The notes below the pieces were generated by a model. The model worked only from the letters and a program-made list of their open reading frames with translations, was not told the origin of the DNA and ran no database searches. A stretch of DNA of 5,815 nucleotides from Syntrophomonas sp. UBA5432 (GTDB lineage: Bacteria; Bacillota; Syntrophomonadia; Syntrophomonadales; Syntrophomonadaceae), in the NCBI GenBank assembly GCA_002424365.1, contig DIRQ01000080.1, positions 12,813 to 18,627 of the forward strand, given 5' to 3'. The position numbers and the translations under genes are program-made. Of the stretch, positions 1 through 5,696 are shown one piece after another (within the stretch, counting starts at the first letter, position 1; every line of letters starts with the position of its first letter).

Positions 1-132
1 CCAATTAACGAAATTGTGGAAATAATGCAGAAACGGGCCGTAAACCGGGTACCGGTAGTAAGAAACGATAAACTGGTGGGTATAATCACTCGTAATGATA
101 TTTTAAAGGCTTTGGTAAAAAGTAATGGATAA
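1..132 (+). CDS. CBS-domain protein, C-terminal fragment (5' end outside window)
   Basis: An open frame runs from base 1 to a TAA at 130-132 and gives the last 43 residues of a protein. The fragment has the classic end of a CBS motif: a helix, then NRVPVV, then a short turn and KLVGIITRNDILKAL. CBS domains usually come in pairs that bind adenine nucleotides (AMP, ATP or SAM) and regulate an attached or partner protein. The fragment contains only the last half of one such domain, so the full architecture and any fused module cannot be seen. Its last eight bases overlap the start of alr, which suggests a shared transcript and coupled translation. The family call is firm; the cellular role is unknown. 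Confidence 0.85.
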   Translation, partial: PINEIVEIMQKRAVNRVPVVRNDKLVGIITRNDILKALVKSNG

Positions 133-1255
133 TCACAGGCCAACATGGGCAGAAATAGATTTAGCAGCAATTAAACGCAACCTGGCTGAGATTAAACAGG
201 CGGCAGGCCATGCCAGGATTATGGCTATGGTAAAGGCTAATGCATACGGTCATGGCATGTTGGAAGTTAGCAGGATTTGCTATCAGGAAAAGGTAGATTT
301 CTTTGGAGTTGCTAGTCTGGATGAAGCTTTAACTCTAAAGCAGGAAATCTTCGATATCCCTATACTGGTGCTAGGGTATATACCGTTATCTGATGCCATA
401 ACGGTAGTAGCTGAAGACATCAGACCCTGTATATTTACTATGGAATCGGCCCAGGTAATGTCCCGGGCGGCGGTGCAGCTGAATCGACCGGCTCACCTGC
501 ATATCAAGCTCGATACTGGTATGGGCAGAATAGGGTTTTTGCCGGATGATAATAGCCTAAATCTCTTACAGGAAATAGCTGCTCTACCAGGAGTAAAAAT
601 TGAAGGAATATTTACCCATCTGGCCGAGGCTGACATAGAGGATAGTAGTTTTACCCGAGAACAAATAAACACTTTTAAGAGGTTTATTAAAAAATTGGAA
701 GAGCGAGGGATAAATATCCCCCTTAAGCATTGTTCTAACAGTGCAGCTCTAATAAATTTTCCTGAGGCTCATTTTGATATGGTCAGGGCAGGAATTTTGC
801 TATACGGACTTTTTCCATCACCACAGACAAAGTTGGGAAAAATAGATGTTATTCCCGCCATGACCTTAAAAAGTCGGGTTAGTTATGTTAAAACTTTACC
901 TGTGGGGCACAGTATCAGCTATAATCGAACCTTTTACTGCCAGCGGGATACCCGGGTGGCTACCGTACCTATTGGTTACGCAGACGGGTATAGTCGCCTA
1001 CTATCTAATCGAACGCAGGCATTAATAAAGGGAAAATTGGTACCGCTGGTAGGTAATGTTTGTATGGATATGTGTATGTTTGATGTCAGTGGGGTAGGGG
1101 AAGTTAAAGAAGGAGATGAAGTAATTCTTTTTGGTCGGCCTGAAGACGGTGTAACAGCTAATGATTTGGCTCAGGCGATAGGAACCATAAATTATGAAGT
1201 GGTATCAGCATTAGGTTCCCGGGTACCTAGAATTTATAAGAATGGCAAGCTTTAA
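125..1255 (+). CDS. alr: Alanine racemase
   Basis: This pyridoxal-phosphate enzyme of the cytoplasm interconverts L- and D-alanine and so supplies D-Ala for peptidoglycan. The 376-residue product is full length for the family. The PLP lysine is K37 in MVKANAYGHG. IKLDTGMGRIG carries the family lysine K128 (carbamylated in the Geobacillus enzyme) and R135, which contacts the cofactor. The second catalytic base is Y266 in SISYNRTF. GYADGYS (284-290) and CMDM (313-316) are the usual C-terminal barrel-domain signatures. The ATG at 125 overlaps the end of the CBS gene by eight bases. The only purine-rich site is AAAGG at 105-109, rather far upstream, so translation may depend on coupling. No terminator follows, so transcripts can read into the toxin-antitoxin pair, as in the Bacillus subtilis dal/alrA locus. 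Confidence 0.97.
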   Translation: MDNHRPTWAEIDLAAIKRNLAEIKQAAGHARIMAMVKANAYGHGMLEVSRICYQEKVDFFGVASLDEALTLKQEIFDIPILVLGYIPLSDAITVVAEDIRPCIFTMESAQVMSRAAVQLNRPAHLHIKLDTGMGRIGFLPDDNSLNLLQEIAALPGVKIEGIFTHLAEADIEDSSFTREQINTFKRFIKKLEERGINIPLKHCSNSAALINFPEAHFDMVRAGILLYGLFPSPQTKLGKIDVIPAMTLKSRVSYVKTLPVGHSISYNRTFYCQRDTRVATVPIGYADGYSRLLSNRTQALIKGKLVPLVGNVCMDMCMFDVSGVGEVKEGDEVILFGRPEDGVTANDLAQAIGTINYEVVSALGSRVPRIYKNGKL

Positions 1256-1280
1256 AAGCACATTATTGTAATTATTGGAT

Positions 1281-1309
1281 TTGCGAGCCCCCTTGCTGAC
1301 TAATATAAT
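1281..1309 (+). promoter_or_regulatory. Sigma-A-type promoter for the antitoxin-toxin pair
   Basis: TTGCGA at 1281-1286 (four of six matches to TTGACA) is followed after exactly 17 bases by a perfect TATAAT at 1304-1309. Transcription would begin near 1316 and give a leader of roughly 37 bases before the antitoxin TTG start. The site lies in the non-coding gap after alr and would allow the pair to be expressed independently of alr. A direct repeat, ATTATTG at 1262-1268 and 1271-1277, lies just upstream of the -35 and could be part of a control site. This was predicted by eye. Confidence 0.7.
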
Positions 1310-1337
1310 AGATGTATCAGTGGGACTTTTTATCATC

Positions 1338-1344
1338 GGAGGTG
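1338..1344 (+). promoter_or_regulatory. Ribosome binding site that fixes the antitoxin start
   Basis: GGAGGTG lies eight bases before the TTG at 1353. No comparable site precedes the upstream in-frame TTG at 1275, which also lies before the predicted promoter. The resulting N-terminus matches the known length of EndoAI-type antitoxins. Confidence 0.85.
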
Positions 1345-1352
1345 CTCGAATA

Positions 1353-1622
1353 TTGCCATCCTCGAAAAGAATTATAATTACCATTCCGGAAAATCTCCTT
1401 TGTGAAGTTGATAATATAAAATTTAGCGAAAGTAAAAATCGCAGTGAAATATTTAGAGAGGCAATTAGGTTTTACCTTGGGGAGCGGAGAAGAAAATTGC
1501 TAATAGAACAAATGAAAAAAGGCTATATGGAAATGGCCGAAATTAATTTAAACATTGCCTGTGAAAATTCAGGAGTAGAGGAAGAAGCCCTAGTTAACTG
1601 TATAGAAAAACTGTTGGAGTGA
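1353..1622 (+). CDS. ndoAI: EndoAI/MazE-type ribbon-helix-helix antitoxin
   Basis: This 89-residue protein is the likely antitoxin of the endonuclease encoded next. Residues 5-42 have the CopG/MetJ ribbon-helix-helix layout: a beta strand RIIITIPENLL, then helices through SKNRSEIFREAIRFYLGER. Such proteins dimerise and bind DNA, usually to repress their own operon. The C-terminal part, with GYMEMAEINLNI at 57-68, is closely like Bacillus subtilis EndoAI and is the part expected to wrap and block the toxin. The start is TTG, chosen from the GGAGGTG site and because the same frame read back to 1275 would add 26 residues not seen in the family. The stop is followed after eight bases by the favoured toxin ATG. 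The antitoxin assignment is strong from both sequence and neighbour. Confidence 0.93.
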   Translation: MPSSKRIIITIPENLLCEVDNIKFSESKNRSEIFREAIRFYLGERRRKLLIEQMKKGYMEMAEINLNIACENSGVEEEALVNCIEKLLE

Positions 1623-1630
1623 TAGTTTGC

Positions 1631-1978
1631 ATGATCAAACGAGGTGAAATTTATTTTGCCCAGCTAAACCCGGTGGTAGGCTCAGAACAGGGAGGTATCC
1701 GCCCGGTTCTGGTGGTTCAGAATGATATAGGGAATCAGTATAGCCCAACTACGATTATTCTGGCCATTACCTCACAGATTAACAAGGCCAAGCTGCCCAC
1801 CCATGTAGAAATTGATGCTGTAACTTATGGACTGGAAAGAGATTCCGTAATACTGGCAGAGCAAATCAGAACCATAGACAAAACCCGTTTAAAACAGCGT
1901 ATAGCCGTTTTAAAAGATGAGACCATGTTAAAGGTTGATAAGGCCTTATTGGTCAGTATGGGGTTAGAGGAAATATAG
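1631..1978 (+). CDS. ndoA: EndoA/MazF-type mRNA endonuclease toxin
   Basis: This 115-residue protein is very like Bacillus subtilis EndoA (MazF, PemK-like fold), a ribosome-independent endoribonuclease that cuts single-stranded mRNA at UACAU and halts growth unless bound by its antitoxin. Family motifs are clear: KRGEIYFAQL, then PVVGSEQGGIRPVLVVQNDIGN with R24, and AITSQI with T47. These correspond to the catalytic Arg25 and Thr48 of the Bacillus enzyme, so the toxin should be active. KAKLPTHVEI and DSVILAEQIRTIDK are also conserved. I chose the ATG at 1631 because GGAG at 1616-1619 is 11 bases upstream and the N-terminus then begins MIKRG. A GTG at 1619, overlapping the antitoxin stop, would add four residues and cannot be excluded. 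The specificity of this homolog is inferred from the family. Confidence 0.95.
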   Translation: MIKRGEIYFAQLNPVVGSEQGGIRPVLVVQNDIGNQYSPTTIILAITSQINKAKLPTHVEIDAVTYGLERDSVILAEQIRTIDKTRLKQRIAVLKDETMLKVDKALLVSMGLEEI

Positions 1979-2017
1979 TTACATAAAAGCGTGATGTATA
2001 AGCTGTTGGAGGAACAA

Positions 2018-2052
2018 AAAGGATTGGGACAGACCCAATCCTTTAATTTTTT
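2018..2052 (+). terminator. Intrinsic terminator after the toxin gene
   Basis: A perfect 11-base-pair stem (2018-2028 pairing with 2034-2044) closes a five-base loop, ACAGA. It is followed by an A/T stretch ending in six T residues (2047-2052). On the opposite strand the stem is also followed by five T residues, so it may work in both directions. Because it ends the alr/toxin-antitoxin transcript, the downstream gene needs its own promoter. Confidence 0.93.
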
Positions 2053-2053
2053 G

Positions 2054-2067
2054 CACAATTTATTGTG
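2054..2067 (+). promoter_or_regulatory. Short inverted repeat, possible operator
   Basis: CACAAT and ATTGTG are perfect inverted six-base arms separated by TT. They lie between the terminator and the ribosome binding site of the C26 peptidase gene, which is where a repressor or activator site is expected. I could not define a good promoter here: TTGCAC at 2051-2056 is only a weak -35 candidate, with no good -10 at the right distance. A chance palindrome in A+T-rich DNA is quite possible. Confidence 0.3.
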
Positions 2068-2093
2068 TTGCTATTGCATAAACTGCTGTAAAA

Positions 2094-2101
2094 GGGGAGG
2101 G
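2094..2101 (+). promoter_or_regulatory. Ribosome binding site that fixes the C26 peptidase start
   Basis: GGGGAGGG lies six bases before the ATG at 2108. The frame is open back to a GTG at 1991, but that extension would cross the terminator hairpin and add 39 Cys-rich residues foreign to the family. ATG 2108 is therefore the start. Confidence 0.88.
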
Positions 2102-2107
2102 AATAAA

Positions 2108-2815
2108 ATGCGACCGTTAATAGGAATTTGCAGTAATTATAATCTGGAAACTGAAGAATTTTGCCTACGTGAATATTACGTGGAATCTCTGCTGCAGGCT
2201 GGAGCAAGCGTGATACTACTACCACCGGTTAATGATGAAGAAATAATTGAGCAATATCTTCAATCCTGCCAGGGGGTGGTATTTCCCGGAGGAGGAGATG
2301 TCGATCCTCATTACTGGGGAGAGCTGCCGCGCTGGGAACTGGGTGAGATTAACCCTCGGCGTGACTATTTTGAATTAAAACTGGCTGAGAAAGTAATAGC
2401 CAGGAAACTGCCGGCATTGGGAATCTGTCGGGGATGCCAGGTATTAAACGTAGCCGCCGGGGGCACCTTGCTCCAGGATATTAATACCCTAATGGCCCAC
2501 CAGCAAAAAGCCCCGCGTAATTATCCTTTTCATGATATAGTGATTAAACTGGATACTTTACTTTATGAGATAATAAATGAAAACGAAATCAGGATTAACA
2601 GCTTTCACCATCAGGCGGTCGAACATCCCGGAGCAGGCATGTACATCAGTGCCCTGGCCCCAGATGGTATAATAGAAGCAATAGAAAACAGGGAAGCACC
2701 ATTTATAATAGGGGTACAGTGGCACCCCGAATGCATGACGGATAAATCCTCAGAACGACTGTTCTCGGCCCTGGTAAGAGCAGCGAAGGAAAACGCTAAT
2801 TTAACAGGTAGTTAA
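2108..2815 (+). CDS. Gamma-glutamyl-gamma-aminobutyrate hydrolase family protein (peptidase C26)
   Basis: This 235-residue cytoplasmic enzyme has the class-I glutamine amidotransferase fold and belongs with the PuuD/YvdE hydrolases, which split gamma-glutamyl amide bonds. The family start RPLIGICSN is followed by VVFPGGGDVDPHYWGE (57-72). The nucleophile elbow GICRGCQVLN contains the catalytic C107. SFHHQAVE (165-172) is a conserved family loop, and IGVQWHPE supplies H206 and E208, completing the Cys-His-Glu triad. The length is slightly below the roughly 250 residues usual for PuuD-type proteins, and nothing essential is missing. The terminator just upstream separates it from the toxin gene, and the amidohydrolase starts 70 bases downstream, so those two are probably co-transcribed. 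The family is sure. The substrate (gamma-Glu-GABA or another gamma-glutamyl amide) is not determined by the sequence, so I give no gene symbol. Confidence 0.93.
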   Translation: MRPLIGICSNYNLETEEFCLREYYVESLLQAGASVILLPPVNDEEIIEQYLQSCQGVVFPGGGDVDPHYWGELPRWELGEINPRRDYFELKLAEKVIARKLPALGICRGCQVLNVAAGGTLLQDINTLMAHQQKAPRNYPFHDIVIKLDTLLYEIINENEIRINSFHHQAVEHPGAGMYISALAPDGIIEAIENREAPFIIGVQWHPECMTDKSSERLFSALVRAAKENANLTGS

Positions 2816-2829
2816 TACCGGGCTTTAGA

Positions 2830-2858
2830 TTGAACCGTAGCTTGGTGCTAATCATAAA
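2830..2858 (+). promoter_or_regulatory. Weak possible promoter before the amidohydrolase gene
   Basis: TTGAAC at 2830-2835 and CATAAA at 2853-2858 are 17 bases apart and each match the sigma-A consensus at four of six positions. The predicted transcript would start very close to the AAAGGGG ribosome binding site (2867-2873). The gap has no terminator, so read-through from the C26 gene is the simpler explanation. Confidence 0.25.
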
Positions 2859-2885
2859 ATAATTATAAAGGGGCGTCATTACCAT

Positions 2886-4058
2886 ATGATTGCAATTAGG
2901 GGCGGCAAAGTACTTACTATGAGTGAAGCTGGAACCATAGAGAATGGGATTATATTAGTAGAAGGCGAGTTTATCAAAGCGGTAGGTAAAGAGGTGGATA
3001 TCCCGGAAGGATGCCAGTCTATTGATGTCGGGGGCAAGTATATTTGTCCCGGCTTTATTGACGGTCATACCCATATAGGACTGGAAGAGGAAATCTATCG
3101 TTTTGAAGGCGATGATGTTAATGAAATTAGTGACCCTATTACACCACACCTACGAGCTTTAGATGGGATAAATTTCTCCGATTTGGCCTTTGCTGACGCT
3201 CTGCGGGGCGGGGTCACCCGTTCTATGTGTATGCCCGGCAGTGCTAATATTATAGGCGGCCAGGCAGTATTTCTAAAACACCTGGCTGAATCACTAAGTG
3301 AAATGGCTTACCGGCAACCCTGGGGCTTAAAAGCAGCACTGGGGGAAAACCCAAAGCGGGTATACTCGGCCCAGAAAAAAACCCCGCGTACCCGTATGGC
3401 CAATGCCAGCCTGATGCGGGAAGCTTTGTATAATGCTCTCCAGGCTATTGATAAGCCGGAAAGTGAAATTAAAGATTATCCCAAACAGGATATCTTGATA
3501 AAAGTTTTAAAAAAGGAATTACCTCTTTTGCTCCATGTTCACCGTGCTGATGACATACTTACCTCTTTACGCATAAAAGATGAATACAACCTAAATTTAA
3601 TTATCCAGCATGGTACGGAGGCATTTATAGTGGCTGATGAATTAATAAAGCGTGATGTGCCTGTATTCCTCGGTCCTTTGCTGGTAAACCGGGCCAAGGT
3701 AGAGATGAAAGAAGTATCGTTTAAGAATGCCAACCTGCTGGCCCAACAGGGGGTCAAGTTTGCTCTTATTACTGACCACCCGGTAGTGCCCATTGAACAC
3801 CTGCGGGTTTGTGCCGCTCTGGCAGTTCGGGAAGGACTGGATGAAGAGCTAGCGTTAAAGGCAATTACCCGATGGCCCGCGGAGATTTTGGGGGTTGACC
3901 AAGAACTAGGGAGCATATCTGCGGGTAAAAGGGCAGACCTGGCCATTTTCGACGGTCATCCTTTTGATTTTAGGTCCCGATTAAATCTGGTTATGGTAGA
4001 TGGGAACGTCTGGGGGGATAAACTTGAACAAGGGCGATCTTTTTACGGTTTATCTTAA
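2886..4058 (+). CDS. Imidazolonepropionase-like metal-dependent amidohydrolase
   Basis: This 390-residue protein of the amidohydrolase superfamily belongs with the imidazolonepropionase-related group and probably hydrolyses a C-N bond in a cyclic or linear amide using one or two metal ions. The N-terminal strands of the small beta domain (1-50) lead into PGFIDGHTHIG, whose H61 and H63 form the HxH metal site. Further likely ligands are H217 in LLLHVHRADD, H242 in IIQHGTEAF and D297 in ALITDHP. GENPKR (153-158) is a motif I associate with this subgroup. The C-terminal LGSISAGKRADLAIFDG returns to the beta domain and is typical. No signal peptide is seen, so it is cytoplasmic. AAAGGGG at 2867-2873 precedes the ATG by 12 bases. 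It lacks enough HutI-specific context to be called imidazolonepropionase; no hut genes are nearby. Its substrate is unknown. Confidence 0.9.
   Translation: MIAIRGGKVLTMSEAGTIENGIILVEGEFIKAVGKEVDIPEGCQSIDVGGKYICPGFIDGHTHIGLEEEIYRFEGDDVNEISDPITPHLRALDGINFSDLAFADALRGGVTRSMCMPGSANIIGGQAVFLKHLAESLSEMAYRQPWGLKAALGENPKRVYSAQKKTPRTRMANASLMREALYNALQAIDKPESEIKDYPKQDILIKVLKKELPLLLHVHRADDILTSLRIKDEYNLNLIIQHGTEAFIVADELIKRDVPVFLGPLLVNRAKVEMKEVSFKNANLLAQQGVKFALITDHPVVPIEHLRVCAALAVREGLDEELALKAITRWPAEILGVDQELGSISAGKRADLAIFDGHPFDFRSRLNLVMVDGNVWGDKLEQGRSFYGLS
4012..4017 (+). promoter_or_regulatory. Ribosome binding site that decides the small ORF start
   Basis: A run of six G residues lies six bases before the TTG at 4024, inside the end of the amidohydrolase gene. 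The alternative in-frame ATG at 4000 lacks a comparable upstream site. Confidence 0.55.
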
Positions 4059-4215
4059 TGGCATTTTCATGACTATATGTGTTCTGGGATTTTATAATGA
4101 AGAATATAGCGGGGAAGAGATGGCAATAATTGCTGTGGTTAACCAGGAAAACATGGTTTACGTTCCCCTGGAAGATTTGGAAATGCTTTTCCCTCGTAGC
4201 CGGTTTTTAAACTAA
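4024..4215 (+). CDS. Small protein of unknown function overlapping the amidohydrolase end
   Basis: The likely product has 63 residues and starts at TTG 4024; an ATG at 4000 would add eight residues. I do not recognise a family. The protein is acidic in its middle and alternates hydrophobic and polar residues (TVYLNGIFMTICVLGFY, MAIIAVV, MVYVPLEDLEMLFP). That pattern suggests a small beta-barrel ending in a short helix or turn, not a membrane helix; the fold is an inference. The gene overlaps the amidohydrolase reading frame by 35 bases in another frame and stops 80 bases before the GH18 gene, so it is probably translated from the same mRNA. The good ribosome binding site and protein-like composition outside the overlap support a real gene. 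The TTG start and small size leave some doubt. Confidence 0.65.
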   Translation: MNKGDLFTVYLNGIFMTICVLGFYNEEYSGEEMAIIAVVNQENMVYVPLEDLEMLFPRSRFLN

Positions 4216-4282
4216 TTTCCCATAATTTACTTCAAGGGAATAGCTGAGCATTACCAGAAATAATTTAAGAATAATTAAATTC

Positions 4283-4290
4283 GAGGTGAT
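4283..4290 (+). promoter_or_regulatory. Ribosome binding site for the GH18 gene
   Basis: GAGGTGAT is followed after five bases by TTG 4296. This supports the TTG start, which places a complete signal peptide at the N-terminus. The 80-base gap before the gene (4216-4295) is A+T-rich and has no convincing terminator or promoter. Confidence 0.8.
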
Positions 4291-4295
4291 GCTAT

Positions 4296-5651
4296 TTGCG
4301 ACTAAGAAACATTTTAATATTGCTGGTAGCCTTGCTCTTAACCATGGGGCTTACCAGTACAAGCCTGGCGGAGAATGAGCCCGGAATAAGGATTAATGGC
4401 AGTTTACGCCAGGTGGAGCCACCGCCCCAAATTATGGCAGGCCGTACCATGGTTCCTATCCGGTTCGTTATTGAGGACGAAGCCCTCAAGGGGCAGGTTT
4501 ACTGGGATGGTAAACTCCGTAAAGTAGCCATGGATTGTCGGGGGCGGTACATAGAGTTCTTTATCGGTAATAATAAGGCTCGAGTAGATGGACAGGTAAG
4601 ATATTTCGATACGGCTCCATACATATACCGGGATCGTACATACATCCCGTTACGTTTCCTGGCGGAAAACCTGGGGGCGTTAGTAGATTGGAAAGCGCAG
4701 GAACGAGAAGTTATCATAGACTTTAATCATCGCTCAGAAGTTTTCGCTTATTATTACTATACTCGCGGTACCGAACTACAGGATAATCTCCACCTTTTTA
4801 CGGACATCGCCTTTCGCTGGTTTGCTACCAATGCCAAGGGAGAACTATACTATGAATACCAGGATGATTACGATAAAACTCTGCAAATGGTACGTAAACA
4901 GGGTATCAGAACTCACGCCAGTGTGGTCCTAATGGGCAAAGAACCCCTACATCAGCTGCTTTCCAATCAGCAGAGCAGGAAACTCCTAATAGGAAACCTC
5001 CTGGATAAAGTTAAGAAAAACGGCTATGACGGGGTTAACATTGATTTTGAGCTAATGGGCTACCAGGATGCCAGTAAGTTTACTTCTTTCTTACGGGACT
5101 TAAAAACTGCCTTGGGGCCAGATAAAACCTTATCGGTAGCAGTTTTCGCCCGCACTGGCAAAGAGACTTGGCCCACCCCTTATCAGTATAAGGAAATTGG
5201 CCAGATAGCTGACCGGGTAGTGGTAATGGCTTATGATTATAGCTATACCACTTCCAAACCGGGGCCGGTAGCTCCCCTGTGGTGGGTAGGAGAAGTAACA
5301 GATTACATGGTTAAGAACATACCTCGGGAGAAAATCCTGCTGGGAATGCCCACTTACGGCTATAACTGGTCACCAGGTAATAAAACGGTTACGGTAACTG
5401 CTAAAAAACTAGCCGAACTTGAAAGTCGCTATACCGTAAAGAAGTTTTTCGACCAGGCCAGTATGAGCCCCTACTACATTTACTATGATGAAAACGGAGA
5501 CCGTCACGAAATCTGGATGGAAAACCAGCAAAGCCTGAATGAGAAATGGAATGTGGCTGTAAATAATCATCTGGCAGGAATATCCTTCTGGCGTATCGGA
5601 AATGGTTTCGATGACCTTTATCGAATTTTGGAAAGAAACTTGAATCAGTAA
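4296..5651 (+). CDS. Secreted GH18 glycoside hydrolase with copper-amine-oxidase-type N-terminal domain
   Basis: This 451-residue exported protein probably cleaves N-acetylglucosamine-containing glycans, most likely peptidoglycan or spore cortex. A signal peptide spans about residues 1-25: basic MRLR, a Leu-rich core and cleavage after SLA. Residues 30-143 form a module of two similar halves (TMVPIRF...VYWDGKLRKV and TYIPLRF...VDWKAQEREV), matching the copper amine oxidase N-terminal type, which in Firmicutes commonly accompanies cell-surface enzymes. The catalytic barrel follows from about 148. DGVNIDFE (245-252) has the acid E252, with D250 two residues before it. MAYDYSY (311-317), LLGMPTYGYNW (348-358) and ISFWRIG (429-435) are late barrel signatures of GH18. 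Asn248 replaces an Asp of the chitinase DxxDxDxE motif, as I recall in spore-lytic SleL/YaaH-like members. No LysM domains are present. It is the last gene before a terminator. Confidence 0.92.
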   Translation: MRLRNILILLVALLLTMGLTSTSLAENEPGIRINGSLRQVEPPPQIMAGRTMVPIRFVIEDEALKGQVYWDGKLRKVAMDCRGRYIEFFIGNNKARVDGQVRYFDTAPYIYRDRTYIPLRFLAENLGALVDWKAQEREVIIDFNHRSEVFAYYYYTRGTELQDNLHLFTDIAFRWFATNAKGELYYEYQDDYDKTLQMVRKQGIRTHASVVLMGKEPLHQLLSNQQSRKLLIGNLLDKVKKNGYDGVNIDFELMGYQDASKFTSFLRDLKTALGPDKTLSVAVFARTGKETWPTPYQYKEIGQIADRVVVMAYDYSYTTSKPGPVAPLWWVGEVTDYMVKNIPREKILLGMPTYGYNWSPGNKTVTVTAKKLAELESRYTVKKFFDQASMSPYYIYYDENGDRHEIWMENQQSLNEKWNVAVNNHLAGISFWRIGNGFDDLYRILERNLNQ

Positions 5652-5663
5652 ATAAACCAAAAG

Positions 5664-5696
5664 AAGCGGGTTGGTGATTAAGCTAACCCGCTTTTT
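5664..5696 (+). terminator. Intrinsic terminator after the GH18 gene
   Basis: Nine perfect base pairs (AAGCGGGTT at 5664-5672 with AACCCGCTT at 5685-5693) are extended by G-U, G-C and U-G pairs around a six-base loop. The hairpin is followed by T residues to 5696. It starts 12 bases after the GH18 stop codon and closes the downstream transcription unit. Confidence 0.92.

Noticed and set aside
1249..1259. GCTTT-A-AAAGC inverted repeat at the end of alr, considered as a terminator
   Set aside because: The stem is only five base pairs with a one-base gap and no T tract, so it cannot form a working terminator.
1275..1352. Upstream extension of the antitoxin frame from TTG 1275
   Set aside because: It has no ribosome binding site, overlaps the predicted promoter, and adds residues not found in EndoAI-type antitoxins. 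GGAGGTG and TTG 1353 explain the start better.
1825..2058. Minus-strand open frame opposite the toxin end
   Set aside because: It crosses the terminator, has no family similarity I can see, and lies opposite the conserved EndoA coding sequence.
1991..2107. Upstream extension of the C26 peptidase frame from GTG 1991
   Set aside because: It runs through a perfect terminator hairpin and encodes a Cys-rich stretch foreign to the family. GGGGAGGG before ATG 2108 marks the true start.
2864..2869. TATAAA as a -10 box for the amidohydrolase gene
   Set aside because: It overlaps the ribosome binding site, so a transcript started from it would lack that site; the -35 match is also poor.
3539..3946. 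Minus-strand open frame of 135 codons inside the amidohydrolase gene
   Set aside because: It is Ser/Ala/Arg-rich low-complexity protein with no recognisable motif, lying opposite a well-supported conserved gene; a shadow of the coding strand.
4217..4240. TTCCC/GGGAA hairpin between the small gene and the GH18 gene
   Set aside because: A five-base-pair stem with a 14-base loop and no following T run is too weak to be a terminator or attenuator.
5409..5660. Minus-strand open frame opposite the GH18 C-terminus
   Set aside because: It lies within a conserved catalytic-domain gene and shows no supporting ribosome binding site or family motif.
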